Below, in pieces: positions 1-10,609 of a stretch of DNA of 64,000 bases. Position 1 is the first letter of the stretch, and each line of letters begins with the position of its first letter. The notes under the pieces are model-generated. The model ran no database searches and was not told where the DNA came from. It saw nothing but the letters and a program-made list of their open reading frames with translations. Made by a program: the position numbers and the translations under genes. This DNA comes from Diorhabda sublineata (taxonomy: Eukaryota > Arthropoda > Insecta > Coleoptera > Chrysomelidae), in the NCBI RefSeq assembly GCF_026230105.1, contig NC_079480.1:7110488-7174487 (forward strand). The letters run 5' to 3'.

Positions 1-1360
1 GAAAAATTCGGTGTCTTAACCTTCTAATAAAGTAAACCTCCGAGTAAATCGAGTTATTTGCTAAGTTATTAGGCAGTCACAAGTGTTAATTAAAGAGTTT
101 AGTTGAAACTTAACCTTTAATATACATCAAAACTGTTTTTTTGTTTGGTATAACTATATTAGATTAGTTTACTTATGGAAATATTCTTCATACAAATAAC
201 TGAATATTTGATATGGATGCTTTTAAAGATTTAGAAAATTTGTTTGATCAGGAATTGATTGAGGAGATCCAATTACAATTTTTGGTCCGACGATGAAATT
301 TTTTGACCGTTTACTTTTTCCTTTCCTATCAATTATTTTCAATATAAACTATAATTTTCCGACCAACACATCTTTCTCTAACTAACGATTACTTCAACAT
401 TAATATTAATATTAGTATATACTAAAATGTATGTTGCTTTACTAATGAAATAACTTAGAGTTGATATCTTTTTTTCAATTATAATAATAATTGAATTTCC
501 AAAAAAAAAACGAATAGCAGCTTCACTCAATTATTTTCAACTAATTTTATTACCTGCTAGTCGCCACTTTGTATATCGAAAACGTCATTGTATAATATTC
601 TGAAAGTGAAATATGTTATGTCTGCTTATCACTGGATTTCAAACATATATAAAAAGAAACACTTATCACATCCACCAACAGAAAATGATTTGAAATTCAT
701 CATTCCGTTATAGACGGAGAGATTCCTGTAGATGAATATTTTGAAAGTTATTTTTCAGCTTGATTTTGTGTATAATGATCGTAACCATGTCGAAGATGAA
801 ATCGGAATAAATTGAATGCTCACTTTATACATACGAACTGTTTGTAAAACGATTTCAAATGTGTAATAGAATATGCAAATGGGTTCAACGGATAAATGTT
901 ATATTGATCGCGCGATCTTCTCCTTCATATTTTATTACAATTGAGATAATTTCCAAGACATGAAAAGTTTTATTGTGCAGACGTTTCATATTCATCGTAT
1001 ATTTATTTTTAAAGTATATGTTTACGGTTTACATGACAGTTCAAGATTTAACTCCCTTGGTACAAAATTTTTAAACTATTCTTTCTTGGATAACGAGACA
1101 TGAATATTATAAATAATTTCTAAATTCTTCTGAATATAAATACCTATTGATTGTTAGAAATAAATTGATACTGTACATTGATTTAAAAATATTCAGAACA
1201 TGTTCTAAGTTTGCCAATCTGACGCCGAATATCCACTACTAACGAATTTACTGGCGGGCAGGTTTCAATCTCGTGGTTTCTCTCACGCTTGTTCGGTAAT
1301 ACGCTTGCTTACAAAATATTCAAGGTTTATTGTAACACGAGGATATCATTTGCAATTAAT
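1..1360. other. AT-rich intronic tract (Rh50 intron 4)
   Basis: No exon or transposon that I can defend. A 27-codon open stretch from an ATG at 213 (MDAFKDLENLFDQELIEEI) looks like the start of a transposase such as HARBI1, but it stops at once and cannot be assigned. None of the later Rh50 exons was recognised here on the minus strand. Confidence 0.4.
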
Positions 1361-2240
1361 GCAAAATACGGGATTTTTACTATTCGCCTCTGAAATGATT
1401 TCGATATTCAATATTCCGAAAATGAATCTGCCGTTCTTCAAAGGAGAAATCAACTACTTTCCTGGCTAATGCCTCAACGAATATTGAATTACAACTCTTC
1501 TGAAGAGCGTTTTGTTGATATTAACATCCCCAATGGCTCGCAATTTCAAGAAAGGTTGTAACCACTGACTACTTGACAACCGAACTGAGGACAACGTCAA
1601 AGAGCGTCGCTATGAAGAACGGCAGAATTCATTTTCGAAATATTGAATTTCGAAGTGATTTCAGAGGTGAATAGTAGAAATCCTGTATTTTGATACATTT
1701 TACACACCTCATTTACCATCATCGAAATCTATATCATCGGTGATAACCCTAGATTTCTACCTGAGCAGTGGTTCGCAGTTGGAAGTGAGGAGGGCGCCAT
1801 TTAGTGTTCGCTGGGGAAAGTTCAACTACATGTATCAAATAGAGACGCTCTTTGACGTTGTTTCAAGTTAGGGACTCAAGCCCGAACGAGGGTTGTTAAA
1901 CTGCTCTGATGAGACGTAATGACGTCGAAACTAGTCAGTAGTTACAACCTCTCCTTGCAATTGCGAGCCATTGGGGATGTTAATATCGACAAAAGTATCG
2001 ATATACATCACGCTCTTCAGAGGAAGTGTTAATTAATAGATCAATATTAGCCAGGAAAGTAGTTTTTTTCTCGTTTGAAAAACGGAGGAATACATTTTCG
2101 AAATATCGACAAAAGAGACGATAGACATCACGCTATTCAGAGGAGTTGTAATTCAATATTCGTCGAGGTAGTAGCCAGGAAAGTAATCGTTTAAGAACGG
2201 CAAAATTCATTTTCGAAATAAGGAATTTCTAAAGTAGACT
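1361..2240. repeat. Complex foldback (nested inverted repeats) around the hammerhead
   Basis: Two nested inverted repeats. One pairs 1361-1444 with about 1612-1692 (both contain the ACGGGATTT/AAATCCTG-type end and the block GCCGTTCTTC). The other pairs about 1446-1607 with about 1844-2070; it includes a perfect 17-bp match at 1591-1607 versus 1844-1860 and the shared block CATCCCCAATGGCTCGCAA. A further diverged copy of the same motifs runs to about 2230. The right arm holds an intact hammerhead; the left-arm copy has lost the ribozyme core (about 30 bases missing near 1575). The structure resembles the terminal (pLTR) parts of a Penelope-like element that have recombined head to head, but no reverse transcriptase is attached. 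Confidence 0.55.
1891..1949 (+). ncRNA. Type I hammerhead ribozyme (retroelement-associated)
   Basis: All core elements of a hammerhead are present in order. Stem I 5' strand: GGTTGT (1891-1896), a two-base bulge, AACTGCT (1899-1905). Core CTGATGA: 1906-1912. Stem II: GACGT/ACGTC with loop AATG (1913-1926). Core GAAA: 1927-1930. A minimal stem III, AC/GT with a two-base loop (1930-1935), comes next. The cleavage triplet GTC ends at 1936. Stem I 3' strand: AGTAGTT (1937-1943) plus ACAACC (1944-1949), which pairs with the 5' strand in two blocks of 7 (one G-U) and 6 bp. The very short stem III is the form described for Penelope-like retroelements. The predicted cut is between 1936 and 1937. Activity is inferred, not shown. 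Confidence 0.7.
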
Positions 2241-2529
2241 TACTTTAATATATATTCCGAGCTTTCGAATACTTATAATTTCATCGTCTAGGAAATAATT
2301 ATTTTGGATTTGCGGTGGCTTCAAATTTTGTTAATTTTTGTAAAAAAATCAATTCATGGGCTTCAGAATTCAATATTTAAAATGAGGTTTAAGAGAAATA
2401 TAGACGTTGTCTTGCATGATATACCAAGCAATTAGGATATTGAGCAAAGTAAGAAATGAAATAATATAATAACATTGTTGATCTTTATTTTCAAATAACA
2501 TCCATTTTTCTAAAAACAATTCGTTATTA

Positions 2530-2826
2530 TCAATAATGTTTATTTAATTTTATTCTAATGCGAGTTGATGAACAATATTTTAAGTCAATTCCTGAGGATG
2601 TAGCTGCAGCCAATAGTGCTTTCAATAATTCTGGTGGCGAATTAAGTGGTGGTAATACAACTTTTTCAGATACGCAGCGGAAACTGACCGATTCACCTTT
2701 GTATTTGAGAGCTTGACAGTGTTGGCATGGTTTGTTCATAGCACCGATTACAATTTGTTCTACTGGACAGCTCTGTCTTTTATGGTCTGTTGAATTCCTC
2801 CCTTCCAGGTCCTTGAGGGTCTTCAT
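2530..2826 (-). pseudogene. Helitron helicase-like fragment
   Basis: A 98-codon open stretch carries the motif CQHCQALKYKGE, then FRC, then KVVLPPLNSPPELLKALL. This C..C.AL...E....C....V.LP.L..PPE.L..L pattern is the N-terminal zinc-binding part of Helitron Rep/helicase proteins. Only this segment remains, without the Rep (HUH) or helicase domains, so it is a truncated relic. The frame is intact over its length, suggesting moderate age. It lies inside Rh50 intron 4. Confidence 0.6.
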
Positions 2827-2834
2827 TGTTTTCT

Positions 2835-2930
2835 TCTATTCTGCGGTTGATACATAAATGCTCCATCCTCAACACATGCCGTACCAAAGCAGTTGCTTAG
2901 TCTGTATTCTATCTGAAGTAGCGTATACGA
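2835..2930 (-). pseudogene. RTE/craft-type LINE C-terminal scrap
   Basis: Minus-strand translation gives RIQTKQLLWYG and, one frame over, VLRMEHLCINRRIEE. This matches the ...R...QL.WYGHV.RM...R.P... tail found after the reverse transcriptase in RTE-like LINEs. There is one frameshift, and no other part of the element can be seen. Confidence 0.4.
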
Positions 2931-3174
2931 TGTAAATGAAAATATGTAGAAAAAGAATAACAAACGGTTTCCGTCTCACTTCCACGATACCCTACCCGGG
3001 GCGCCCACCAGGTTTTCGACAATATTGAAATCAACCAAACCAGTCTCTGTCCATGTCATGGACGAGTTCGTAGCAATACGAAGAATCTTCATGATTTCTT
3101 GAACATTGTTGAATTTAGTGATTATTGAGTGAAATTGTTAGTATTCAAACATTATTTATAAAATTTTGATATAT

Positions 3175-3673
3175 GTTTTCTCCTTTAATTTAAAGGAGTA
3201 TTTGCAATATGATGCAATATAACGTGCAATTCAATGCAAGGCGCAATATTTCTTGACAAAAAGCATGCGCAGATGAAGTTCAGCTGACTGTTTCGTGCGA
3301 GATCTCGTACTTGAAATATCATCGGTTTGGCGCTATTTTTATCACGTGCAAACTGCAATTCTAGGAGGAAATCTAGTTACTTTTGGCTTAACAACCAGCC
3401 TGTCCATCAGGCTCCAAAACCAAGGCGGCAGCAGATATGATTATTGACAGTGATCCACTAACCACTTTTTCACTTCGTTACTTACTTATTTAGTTTTGTT
3501 ATTTTCATTTCTGAACTGGTCACAAAATTTTTTTAGTGGCAGCTATGATGCTATGGCAAGAGACTCGCATAATGTCAACCGACGTGCAATATTCGTCTAT
3601 GCAATATTTTAATCTTGCATGTAATTTCTTGCACGTTGCCTTGCACTATGTCAAGCGGCCTTAAAGGAGAAAC
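3175..3673. mobile_element. MITE-like element with imperfect terminal inverted repeats
   Basis: The ends GTTTTCTCCTTTAA (3175-3188) and TTAAAGGAGAAAC (3661-3673) are inverted copies. Similarity continues inward for about 60-70 bases, with shared GCAATAT, CGTGCAA and CCTTGCA blocks. The interior of about 350 bp has no coding capacity. The target-site duplication is not clear, so superfamily (possibly hAT-like) is undetermined. Confidence 0.5.
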
Positions 3674-3989
3674 AATCTTATATACTTATGTAAATATGTG
3701 GATGTGGCTATTAATTAACGAGACTAGTGCTGGTACAGAAAAAGTGCGCATATGCATATCATCTGTCCGAAAACTGACAATTGGCAATCAAATGATATTC
3801 CATTTTACTTATAAGATAAATTCTCAAATGCATCAATTTTATTTGCTGACTATTGATATAAATTTTTGTACTATAAAATCTTATGATCATTTCTAAACTT
3901 GGTGAAGTTGGCACTTACAAGCACCCATTCCACTTTAAATGCATCAGTTATACTTATATTTTTTTTTCACGTCAAATCTATACAAATAG

Positions 3990-4725
3990 ATAAAAATTGC
4001 CGCCTTATTTAAAAAATTCCCTCCTGCTTTGCGCTGAGATTTCCAAAGAACTGAACTTATCCACCTCCTTAACAGTCTATTATGCCCTTATTGAGTCGCA
4101 TCTCCGATATGCCCTTCCCTTTTGGGATACGACTCAATTTAAGCAAATCTTCAAACTAACAAACAGAGCTATTTACTTGGACTAAACAGCAGGAGCTTCT
4201 CTAATATATTGAAAATTCTGAATCTTCCTTATTTATCTTTGAATCCGTTTGCCTAATTCGTAAGTAGGCTTCTCCAATTTCAGAAACATAGTTGCACGGC
4301 TATCTATTTAGGAATACCGAGTACGACCTTCACCCACCTACTCCTTGTTAAGAATTAGTTGAGGGCTCAATATTTTACAATACAAAAAAGTGCACAATCA
4401 CATTCCAATTGAAATCAAATCGATATCATGTTTTTCCGCATTCCGCAATAATTTCAGAGCACATCTAGTGCCTTCTATTCTGTAAACCATATAATTATTA
4501 CCTATTAGTATTACCTACAATTTTGTTACTCATTATGGTGTTCTTCTGTATATTGAGATTTCATTTTATTTATATATTTATTCAGTTATTTTTAGGTTTG
4601 TTTTTTATTTTTTACAAGCTTTTGCATACAAATTGTGAAAATTTTTTGACAATGAAGCATTTCTCTCTATGTCTGTTTGTATCGCAAAGCTTTATTATAC
4701 ATATCTCCCAATCCACTTGTCTCTA
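3990..4725 (+). pseudogene. CR1/jockey-like LINE, 3' part, copy 1
   Basis: Translation near 4030-4180 gives ISKELNLSTSLTVYYALIES and HLRYALPFWDTT, the thumb/C-terminal region of CR1- and jockey-type reverse transcriptases. It is followed out of frame by ILKILNLPSLYLFESVCLI-type sequence. The 3' end reads ...ACAATGAAGCATTTCTCTCT. It is 5'-truncated and frameshifted. The same 3' end recurs at 5316-5505 and, inverted, at 28408-29145, so this is one repeat family with at least three copies here. Confidence 0.6.
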
Positions 4726-4891
4726 GTGCCAATTCCCACTTAAGCAACTACCGTAAATCCTCATGGATTGATAAATGTGATACTTTTTTATTTACTTTCA
4801 ACATTGTATCAAAAATGGAAAAAGCACGTATTCAGTAATCCGATTCAATCGAATCGAAACATCTACTGTAAACAGAAAAAGTTTACCTCAC

Positions 4892-5057
4892 CTATCATGG
4901 CAAACAAGTCGGATGTATAGTTGGCTTCTTGTAAGGAAACGGCTGTTTCCGAGTTTCCTTCTTTATTTTCCTTTTTCCTGTTCAGCACGTAACTAACTGC
5001 CAAGCCGAAGTAAGCGCCAAACGCGTGAACGAATATTGAACCACCTGCATCTGCGAC
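4892..5057 (-). CDS. Rh50: Rh50 ammonium channel, exon 4 (last exon inside window)
   Basis: Exon of 166 nt starting in phase 0 after acceptor ATGTTCTTAG; donor GTGAGG is at 4891. It opens VADAGGSIFVHAFGAYFGLAVSYVL. The His of the motif SIFVHAFGAYFGL corresponds to the first of the twin pore histidines conserved across Amt/Rh channels (family knowledge). A charged loop rich in Lys, Glu and Asn follows, then the Rh motif SDLFAMIG, split after the first base of the Gly codon (phase 1). Together the four exons give about 206 residues of a protein that is usually about 430-480 residues long. The expected continuation (a W.FWPSFN-type motif) was not found between 1 and 4891, so intron 4 is longer than 4.9 kb or the locus continues off the window. 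Confidence 0.92.
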
Positions 5058-5315
5058 CTAAGAACATATTTTCAATTAGAATTATACAGGGTAGATCACC
5101 AATAACTTGACGACGCTAGCAGAAGCTGATTTTCTCTCAGTCTTCGTTGCGTTATTATTCCATTTTAAAAGGGCATAATGTAATTGAGACTATTTGGATA
5201 ATATTTTTACATAGTATCACTTTTATAGATGAGCATGGTTAACAACAGAAAAACAATTAATATATTAGTCAATCTAAAAGGTCACTCACCAATCGAACTA
5301 CACATCACAAAAGTG

Positions 5316-5505
5316 ATAGTACTATTACTACTATATTACTACTATATTACTATTACCCATAATTTTATTACTCATTCTGATTTTCCTCTGAATCTTGAAA
5401 TTTTTTTATTTAGTTATTTTTTTGTTTGCTTTTTAGTTTTTACGAGCTTTTGCCAACAGATTGTAACAATTTTTTGACAATAAAGCATTTCTCTCTAGTA
5501 TTGAA
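5316..5505 (+). mobile_element. CR1/jockey-like LINE, 3' end only, copy 2
   Basis: Only the last 150-190 bases of the family are present. They begin after a short ACTATATT/ATTACT microsatellite and run through TTTTACGAGCTTTTGCC to ACAATAAAGCATTTCTCTCT. Comparison with 4495-4680 shows the same order of landmarks. This is a strongly 5'-truncated insertion in Rh50 intron 3. Confidence 0.55.
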
Positions 5506-5851
5506 CATAATTTTTTCAATATTAGATTTATTGAGCAAAATTTCAAATGAACTCAAACATCATTTAATTTTACACCAAAAAGGTACTCTCGATAAACTCG
5601 ATACGGTGTACCGTTTTCGGAAGATGTTGATTTGAAAATTATGAAGTGATAACCGATGGTGGTATGAAGTAATGATAAATATATTAAATGAACAAAATCT
5701 CCCCAGATAGAAATTTGAAAAAAGGCGTATAACATAGAATAGAATTTAATTAGAGTAGGTGTACAAAATGTCTCTATTCACGAATACAGGAAGTTTTCTA
5801 TGAGGTCATTGAAGTGAAGTTGATTTCTGTCTTTTAATTCTTGAGGTGAAT

Positions 5852-6125
5852 TTACTTCTGTAGCATGAACTCAGGACCAAACTGATCCAAGGGATTCGGA
5901 AAATGTTTCTTTAACCAATTACGACACCTTCTATCAAAGTGCGGTGGAGTTCCATCCTGTATATAAAATAGCGTTAAATCTTCTAATATCTCGAATAAAT
6001 GATTGCTTGAAAAATCCACATATATATCTCCATTTAAACTTTCAGGTACAATGTGATAACCTTTCAATTTGTTACCTAAAGTTACTGCCCAAACATTTAC
6101 TTCACCATAAGACCAGTAATGTGCA
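5852..6125 (-). pseudogene. Tc1/mariner-type transposase, C-terminal half
   Basis: Minus-strand translation gives NVWAVTLGNKLKGYHIVPES, then LNGDIYVDF, IQDGTPPHF (the second catalytic Asp motif, usually QDGAPPH) and NWLKKHFPNPLD. These are typical of the insect DD..D/E transposases with an FPNRWIGR block. The third acidic residue and the C-terminus are lost after a premature stop. The fragment ends beside the MITE at 6128. Confidence 0.6.
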
Positions 6126-6127
6126 TT

Positions 6128-6520
6128 ATGGGCAAAGGCGGATCCAGGGTCTTGACAAAGGCGGGGTCATTAATATTAGGACGAGTCCTCCCCCAAAGAC
6201 ATTGCATTTTAGTTACCCACAAGTTAGTTACGTTGTTTTTGACATTCATATTAATTAGTTAATGTCAGATTCTTCTACTTCTTAGTATTGAGTTTCCTGA
6301 GCATTTTATTTTTTATTCTTTTATTAGGTATTGTTTTGATATTCGAAATATTTGGGGGTATTGGCTCCTTTATCCACGGAGTAAAATAATATAAAATAAA
6401 ATAATTTTACATATTCCTACTTACGCCCTTTTATAAAAAACAAAAAACCAAGTTGATTAATCAGGGTTTAGGGGGAAGATCATGACTCCCATGACTCCCC
6501 CTGGATTCGCGCTTGATTAT
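6128..6520. mobile_element. Short element with GGCGGATCCAGGG-type inverted ends
   Basis: The left end GGCGGATCCAGGGTC (about 6130) is inverted at the right as CCCCCTGGATTCGCGC (about 6500), enclosing about 390 bp without coding capacity. It looks like a MITE. It separates two minus-strand transposase fragments, but those belong to different transposase lineages, so it need not have split one element. Confidence 0.45.
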
Positions 6521-6529
6521 GGGACGCCT

Positions 6530-6960
6530 TGTCGCGTTCATCTTTTGCAACCCACTTTTTCTTTTCAGAAGTGTACGGTTGATCAAATTTCGTCTACGCA
6601 GGAAATCATAAATAATTGTTAATTGGAATGCGCCTTTGATACCACGAGAAGTTAGCTCACGCGTGTACAATTCTCAGTCAGTATGAAGTGCTTCGTTCTT
6701 CTGATATGTAGATAGCCTCGTTTATCTATGTAATCTTAAACAGATACTCTTCCATTACTATATAATGAATTTTTGCTATGATAACGCTGGTTGTCGCAGC
6801 TTTTGACCTTCCCGACCGTTCGTCGTAATTCAAGTTGATATGGTAACTGTGAAATACATCTGCCAAAAATGTTACATACTTAAATGATGGTTCATAGTCT
6901 CTGTATTCAGTGTCCAGCTCCTCTGTCATTCGCATACACGTATTACCATTCAAAAACAAA
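6530..6960 (-). pseudogene. mariner-like transposase, N-terminal fragment
   Basis: Open stretch 6959-6726 reads TCMRMTEELDTEYRDYEPSF, then NLNYDERSGRSKAATT and IIAKIHYIVMEE. The ERSGR.K.ATT...I.KIH.IV block is the linker after the helix-turn-helix DNA-binding region of mariner transposases. Downstream, in other frames, faint similarity continues to about 6530. No catalytic domain is linked to it. Confidence 0.55.
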
Positions 6961-7302
6961 TATTTAATGTTGTGTCAATAATCAGTGTTCACCGTTTCGA
7001 GGAAAATCTTCTCAACGTTTTACTTATACGATTGCTGATATCTTGAGGCAGAAAACTTTTCAGCCAACGTTTCTGGAAGAGACCCTAAACTAGTTCTGAT
7101 CCTGACCTACTCGATAAACGATAATATTATACCAATTGGATGGATGGTCATCACCCCATCGCATTTTTTAAAAAATTATAACATTTTTTCGATTAATCAA
7201 ACATACTTGTGTTTCTTTATCATGCAAATTAGCTTGACTTGATTAGTAATAAAAATTTTTCTTCATTATATCAAAAAACACGGAAGGTTACTCCATACTT
7301 AA

Positions 7303-9505
7303 TGCCGGGTTTCCACCAAGCGTACAGGACAAAAAGAAAACACGAACTGCCCATATGAACAGGAATTTTGAATTGTTTTGTTTTGGAAGTTTTGTCATGA
7401 ACAGAAATCGATAAAAACTGTTCAAGTTCTATTCAGTTTACATAGAGACTTCGGACGTGCAGTTGTGAAAATTTGGCTCGCAACCAATTTGAGAAAACAA
7501 GATGACGAGGATTTATTTTTCCTAGGAGTTTCTATATCACGATAAAAAAAAGTGAACCTCCACCTTCAAAGCAAAAGGGAGGGAATATGACTTCTAAACT
7601 ATTGCAAGATCTTAGTGAAGATAACGTCGGCACCATGCTAAAATTACAAATGTGAAAATTGGCTTTTCAGGAAAGCCAAAACAATGAATATAATTTTTTC
7701 CCAACTGACGCGTTTGCTATTTTCCATTTTTATAGATATATTCAAGTATGAAAATATCGTTCAAAGGTATCATTTTAATTCTAATTATTTGTAAAATTAT
7801 CAATAATAATTGTTTAAAAATAATCGCCACTTCACCAAATGGACATTTTTCGTAGAAAGTCACTAAATTGAAGTTTGCAATGAAGCTCCATGGCATACAT
7901 TTTTGATACTTTACAATCATGTAGGATCCAAATTGTTATAAAAATTAATAATATTGGATGAAAAGATAAAAAACAAAACTTTTATTGAACATAAGATAAT
8001 GCAATAAATCCTTAAAATTATAATATAAATAATGGAAAGTAAATAATCAGGTAAGTAATTTAGTTACATTTTACAAACGATTCATCGAAAACACATAAAA
8101 TAAATTTACTGTTCAATTTCGGTATTATCGGGTACTGTTATAGAATCGCGGACTGATTTGAAACTTGGAAGCTGCTCATAAAAAGACCTGTATGCCGTGG
8201 AAACTAACCATTGATTGCATAGTTGCAATAAATCTTTTTTTCTTTTCACCTCCGATATACAAATACAAGTTAAACGCTTCAACGGCCGAAAAAAGTTCAT
8301 GCTGTGGACGTATTGGAGTTCCTCCTTACAACAGACTTTTAGTGACTGAAGGTTCACATTTATCTAAAAAGGAATGTATTGAATTTAATACTAATGACAA
8401 TTCTACAAATTTCCGAATAAAAGTAGGTTATTTTCTGTTTACGTAAGATAATTATGAAGAAATGAATGACACTTACCTGATTGTTTGTTTAAAACGGCTT
8501 CTCTTAGAGAATATAAAAACTTACTGGTTGGTCCAAAAATAGGATATTGAGAGAAAGGGGAAATTTTGAATTTTCTCTGAATTTGAGAGAAACATTGTTT
8601 CTAATTAGCAAATATGACACATTCATTTTCATTAATAATTATGCACCGACAAAATCACCACGTATACGAATGTGTCATATTTGATACATTACAATGGTGC
8701 AATATCCGCATTCAACTGTCTTAGTGGTAATGAAAACTAACGAAACTGGCATTTTCGCTAGCTTGAATATAACGTTTGGGAAATTTTCTTATTTGTTCAA
8801 CTGTGTAAACTGTTGAATATCATATTAGTAAATATAGCATAACTTAAAGCTGTGAATTCGTAATAGTGACATTGGCTTACGACCATCTAACAGATTCATC
8901 ATTTTACCAGTAGGTAGGTAGCCCTTTTTTAGTACTACCGTAAACGATCGAATTTTAAAAACGCGATTTTTCACATTAGTTATTTCAGCATTGTACCGAC
9001 GAACTAATATAAGTATCGGAGTTGACCTTCGATCAAGTTTTAAGAACAACACCAACTTCAATGAGTTCATTCCAGCGCAGGAACGTTTTGCCATCACATT
9101 GAGGTTCTTAGCAGCAGGAGATTCGTGCCATATTTTACTGTATCTATTCAAAGCTCGGGTACCACCTTTATCAAGAATTGTACCAGAAGTAAGTAACGCA
9201 CTGATCAGACTTGGAATGTACGGTTAAGGAAGGTATGTAATAATAATATAGAACTAAAATTATGGGTGCTTTATAGCTTTTATACGCACCAAATCAGACT
9301 ACCACTCGATCACAACAACGAAAACAACAACAAACTGGTTCTAATTTCAATTAACGCCAAGCTGACAAACATTCCTAGGATACGAGGACCTTTCAAAGTT
9401 ACCTAGATTAGCCGGGACACATTGTTCGTTCCAATAGTTCTAGAACAGTTCGCAAACGGAGTTCGTGTGTTATTTTTATTCTGTCCGATTGGTGGAAACC
9501 TTGCA
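7303..9505 (+). mobile_element. PIF/Harbinger element with both ends
   Basis: The terminal inverted repeats start TGCCGGGTTTCCACCAA (7303) and, on the other strand from 9505, TGCAAGGTTTCCACCAA. They stay about 80% similar for about 48 bases. Flanking TAA at 7300-7302 and 9506-9508 gives the 3-bp TWA target duplication expected for this superfamily. A transposase fragment lies at 8991-9227. Much of the 2.2-kb interior is degenerate. Located in Rh50 intron 3. Confidence 0.65.
8991..9227 (+). pseudogene. HARBI1-type nuclease fragment
   Basis: Translation contains FNEFIPAQERFAITLRFLAA, GDSCHILLYLFK and LSRIVPEVSNALI. This is the helical segment ...L...ERLA.TLRFLATG.S...L...F....S.I..EV..A. that precedes the DDE nuclease in PIF/Harbinger HARBI1-like proteins. 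Catalytic residues are not present in frame. It lies inside the inverted-repeat boundaries of the 7303-9505 element, which supports the superfamily call. Confidence 0.6.
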
Positions 9506-10087
9506 TAATGTGCAAATCCTGTATGATATATTTTCATTGTGTTTTTGAATACCAAAAAAAAAAAATAATAACAATGACTATAATAAAGAAACAGAAGCTA
9601 AATTATTGAATTTTTCTTTATTCATTAATTTACTACTATTTGTATTGATATAATTTAAAACCGTGCTTCTCAAAAACGTGTATTGATGAAAATATGTTTC
9701 TGGTATGTTTGTACACCCTCTATAATTTAGCTTCGAACATAAAAGGAACGATACGCTGTTGCTTATATCGATCATGGCTGCTTATCTCCCCAACATAATT
9801 TTATAAAGATTAGGATTTTACATTAAATTACTTTGAGACTCTGAATGTGTATTTATATTTATGAATTCCTTCAAGTATTCTTGAATGAAATGCTAGTTTT
9901 GGAAATTATTTTCGGTAATTATCTAGATTAGGTTACACCTCTCCGATTTTGTTAAAATTTTAGTATTTTATAAAGAAAATTACGCTGAACAAGGGCGCAG
10001 AAATAATCCCTTCAGGTACTTTTTGCGTTTAAATAATCAAATAATTGTGATTTTTCCACTGATTGTAATATTTAAATTAATCGTTGA

Positions 10088-10180
10088 AACCTAACCTACC
10101 CTTAACTAAACTAACCCAACCTAACCTAACCCACCCTAACCTAAACTTACATTAATTAACCTAACCTAACCTAACCTATT
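10088..10180 (-). repeat. CCTAA (TTAGG-type) repeat run, left arm
   Basis: Imperfect CCTAA repeats, with a clean run at the right (AACCTAACCTAACCTAACC). The mirror copy, GGTTAGGTTAGG-type, is at 10582-10609 in the right arm. TTAGG is the common insect telomere unit. Here it sits within or next to the TIRs of a DNA transposon, so it is interstitial. Confidence 0.7.
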
Positions 10181-10581
10181 GTGACACTGTGAAAGATGAA
10201 GCTGTACGAATTTTTAGCTATTGTTGATGATCGTGATCAATTAATAAATTATTTAATTGATTGTAAAGTGATAAGAAGTGAAATTATTTGTTGTAAATGT
10301 GGTTGGATGATTTCACTAAATCGTTAAAATTTCACTGTACTTATATATATATTTCAATGCTAAGCGAAAACAGAAGAAAAAACATTGTGGTACAATTGGG
10401 CAATAAGTGCAATAAATGGTTTAATCAAATTCGAATAGATAAACAAACTGTATGTAGAATAATCACTTTCACAATAATCATTTTATTTATTGTCGTCCAC
10501 CTCATCAAGAAAAAATCCTGGAAGAGTTTTCGATAACAGCAGCCCTTGCTTGTGATTGGATTTCATTTTGTAGAAAAGTAT

Positions 10582-10609
10582 GTAGGTTAGGTTAGGTTAG
10601 GTTAGGTTT
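10582..10609 (+). repeat. TTAGG-type repeat run, right arm
   Basis: Five GGTTA units in a row (10582-10607), running directly into the TTTCAACGATTAATT part of the right TIR. Shorter GGTTA runs occur at about 11225 and 14085. Confidence 0.75.

Noticed and set aside
1..4891. Search for Rh50 exons 5 onward
   Set aside because: No minus-strand segment with the expected W.FWPSFN-type or later helices was found, so the rest of the gene is placed outside the window.
8825..9151. 108-codon minus-strand frame
   Set aside because: Overlaps the plus-strand HARBI1-like segment, which has the real motif.
10088..10609. A chromosome end or true telomere
   Set aside because: The TTAGG runs are short, inverted relative to each other and inside transposon arms, with genes on both sides.
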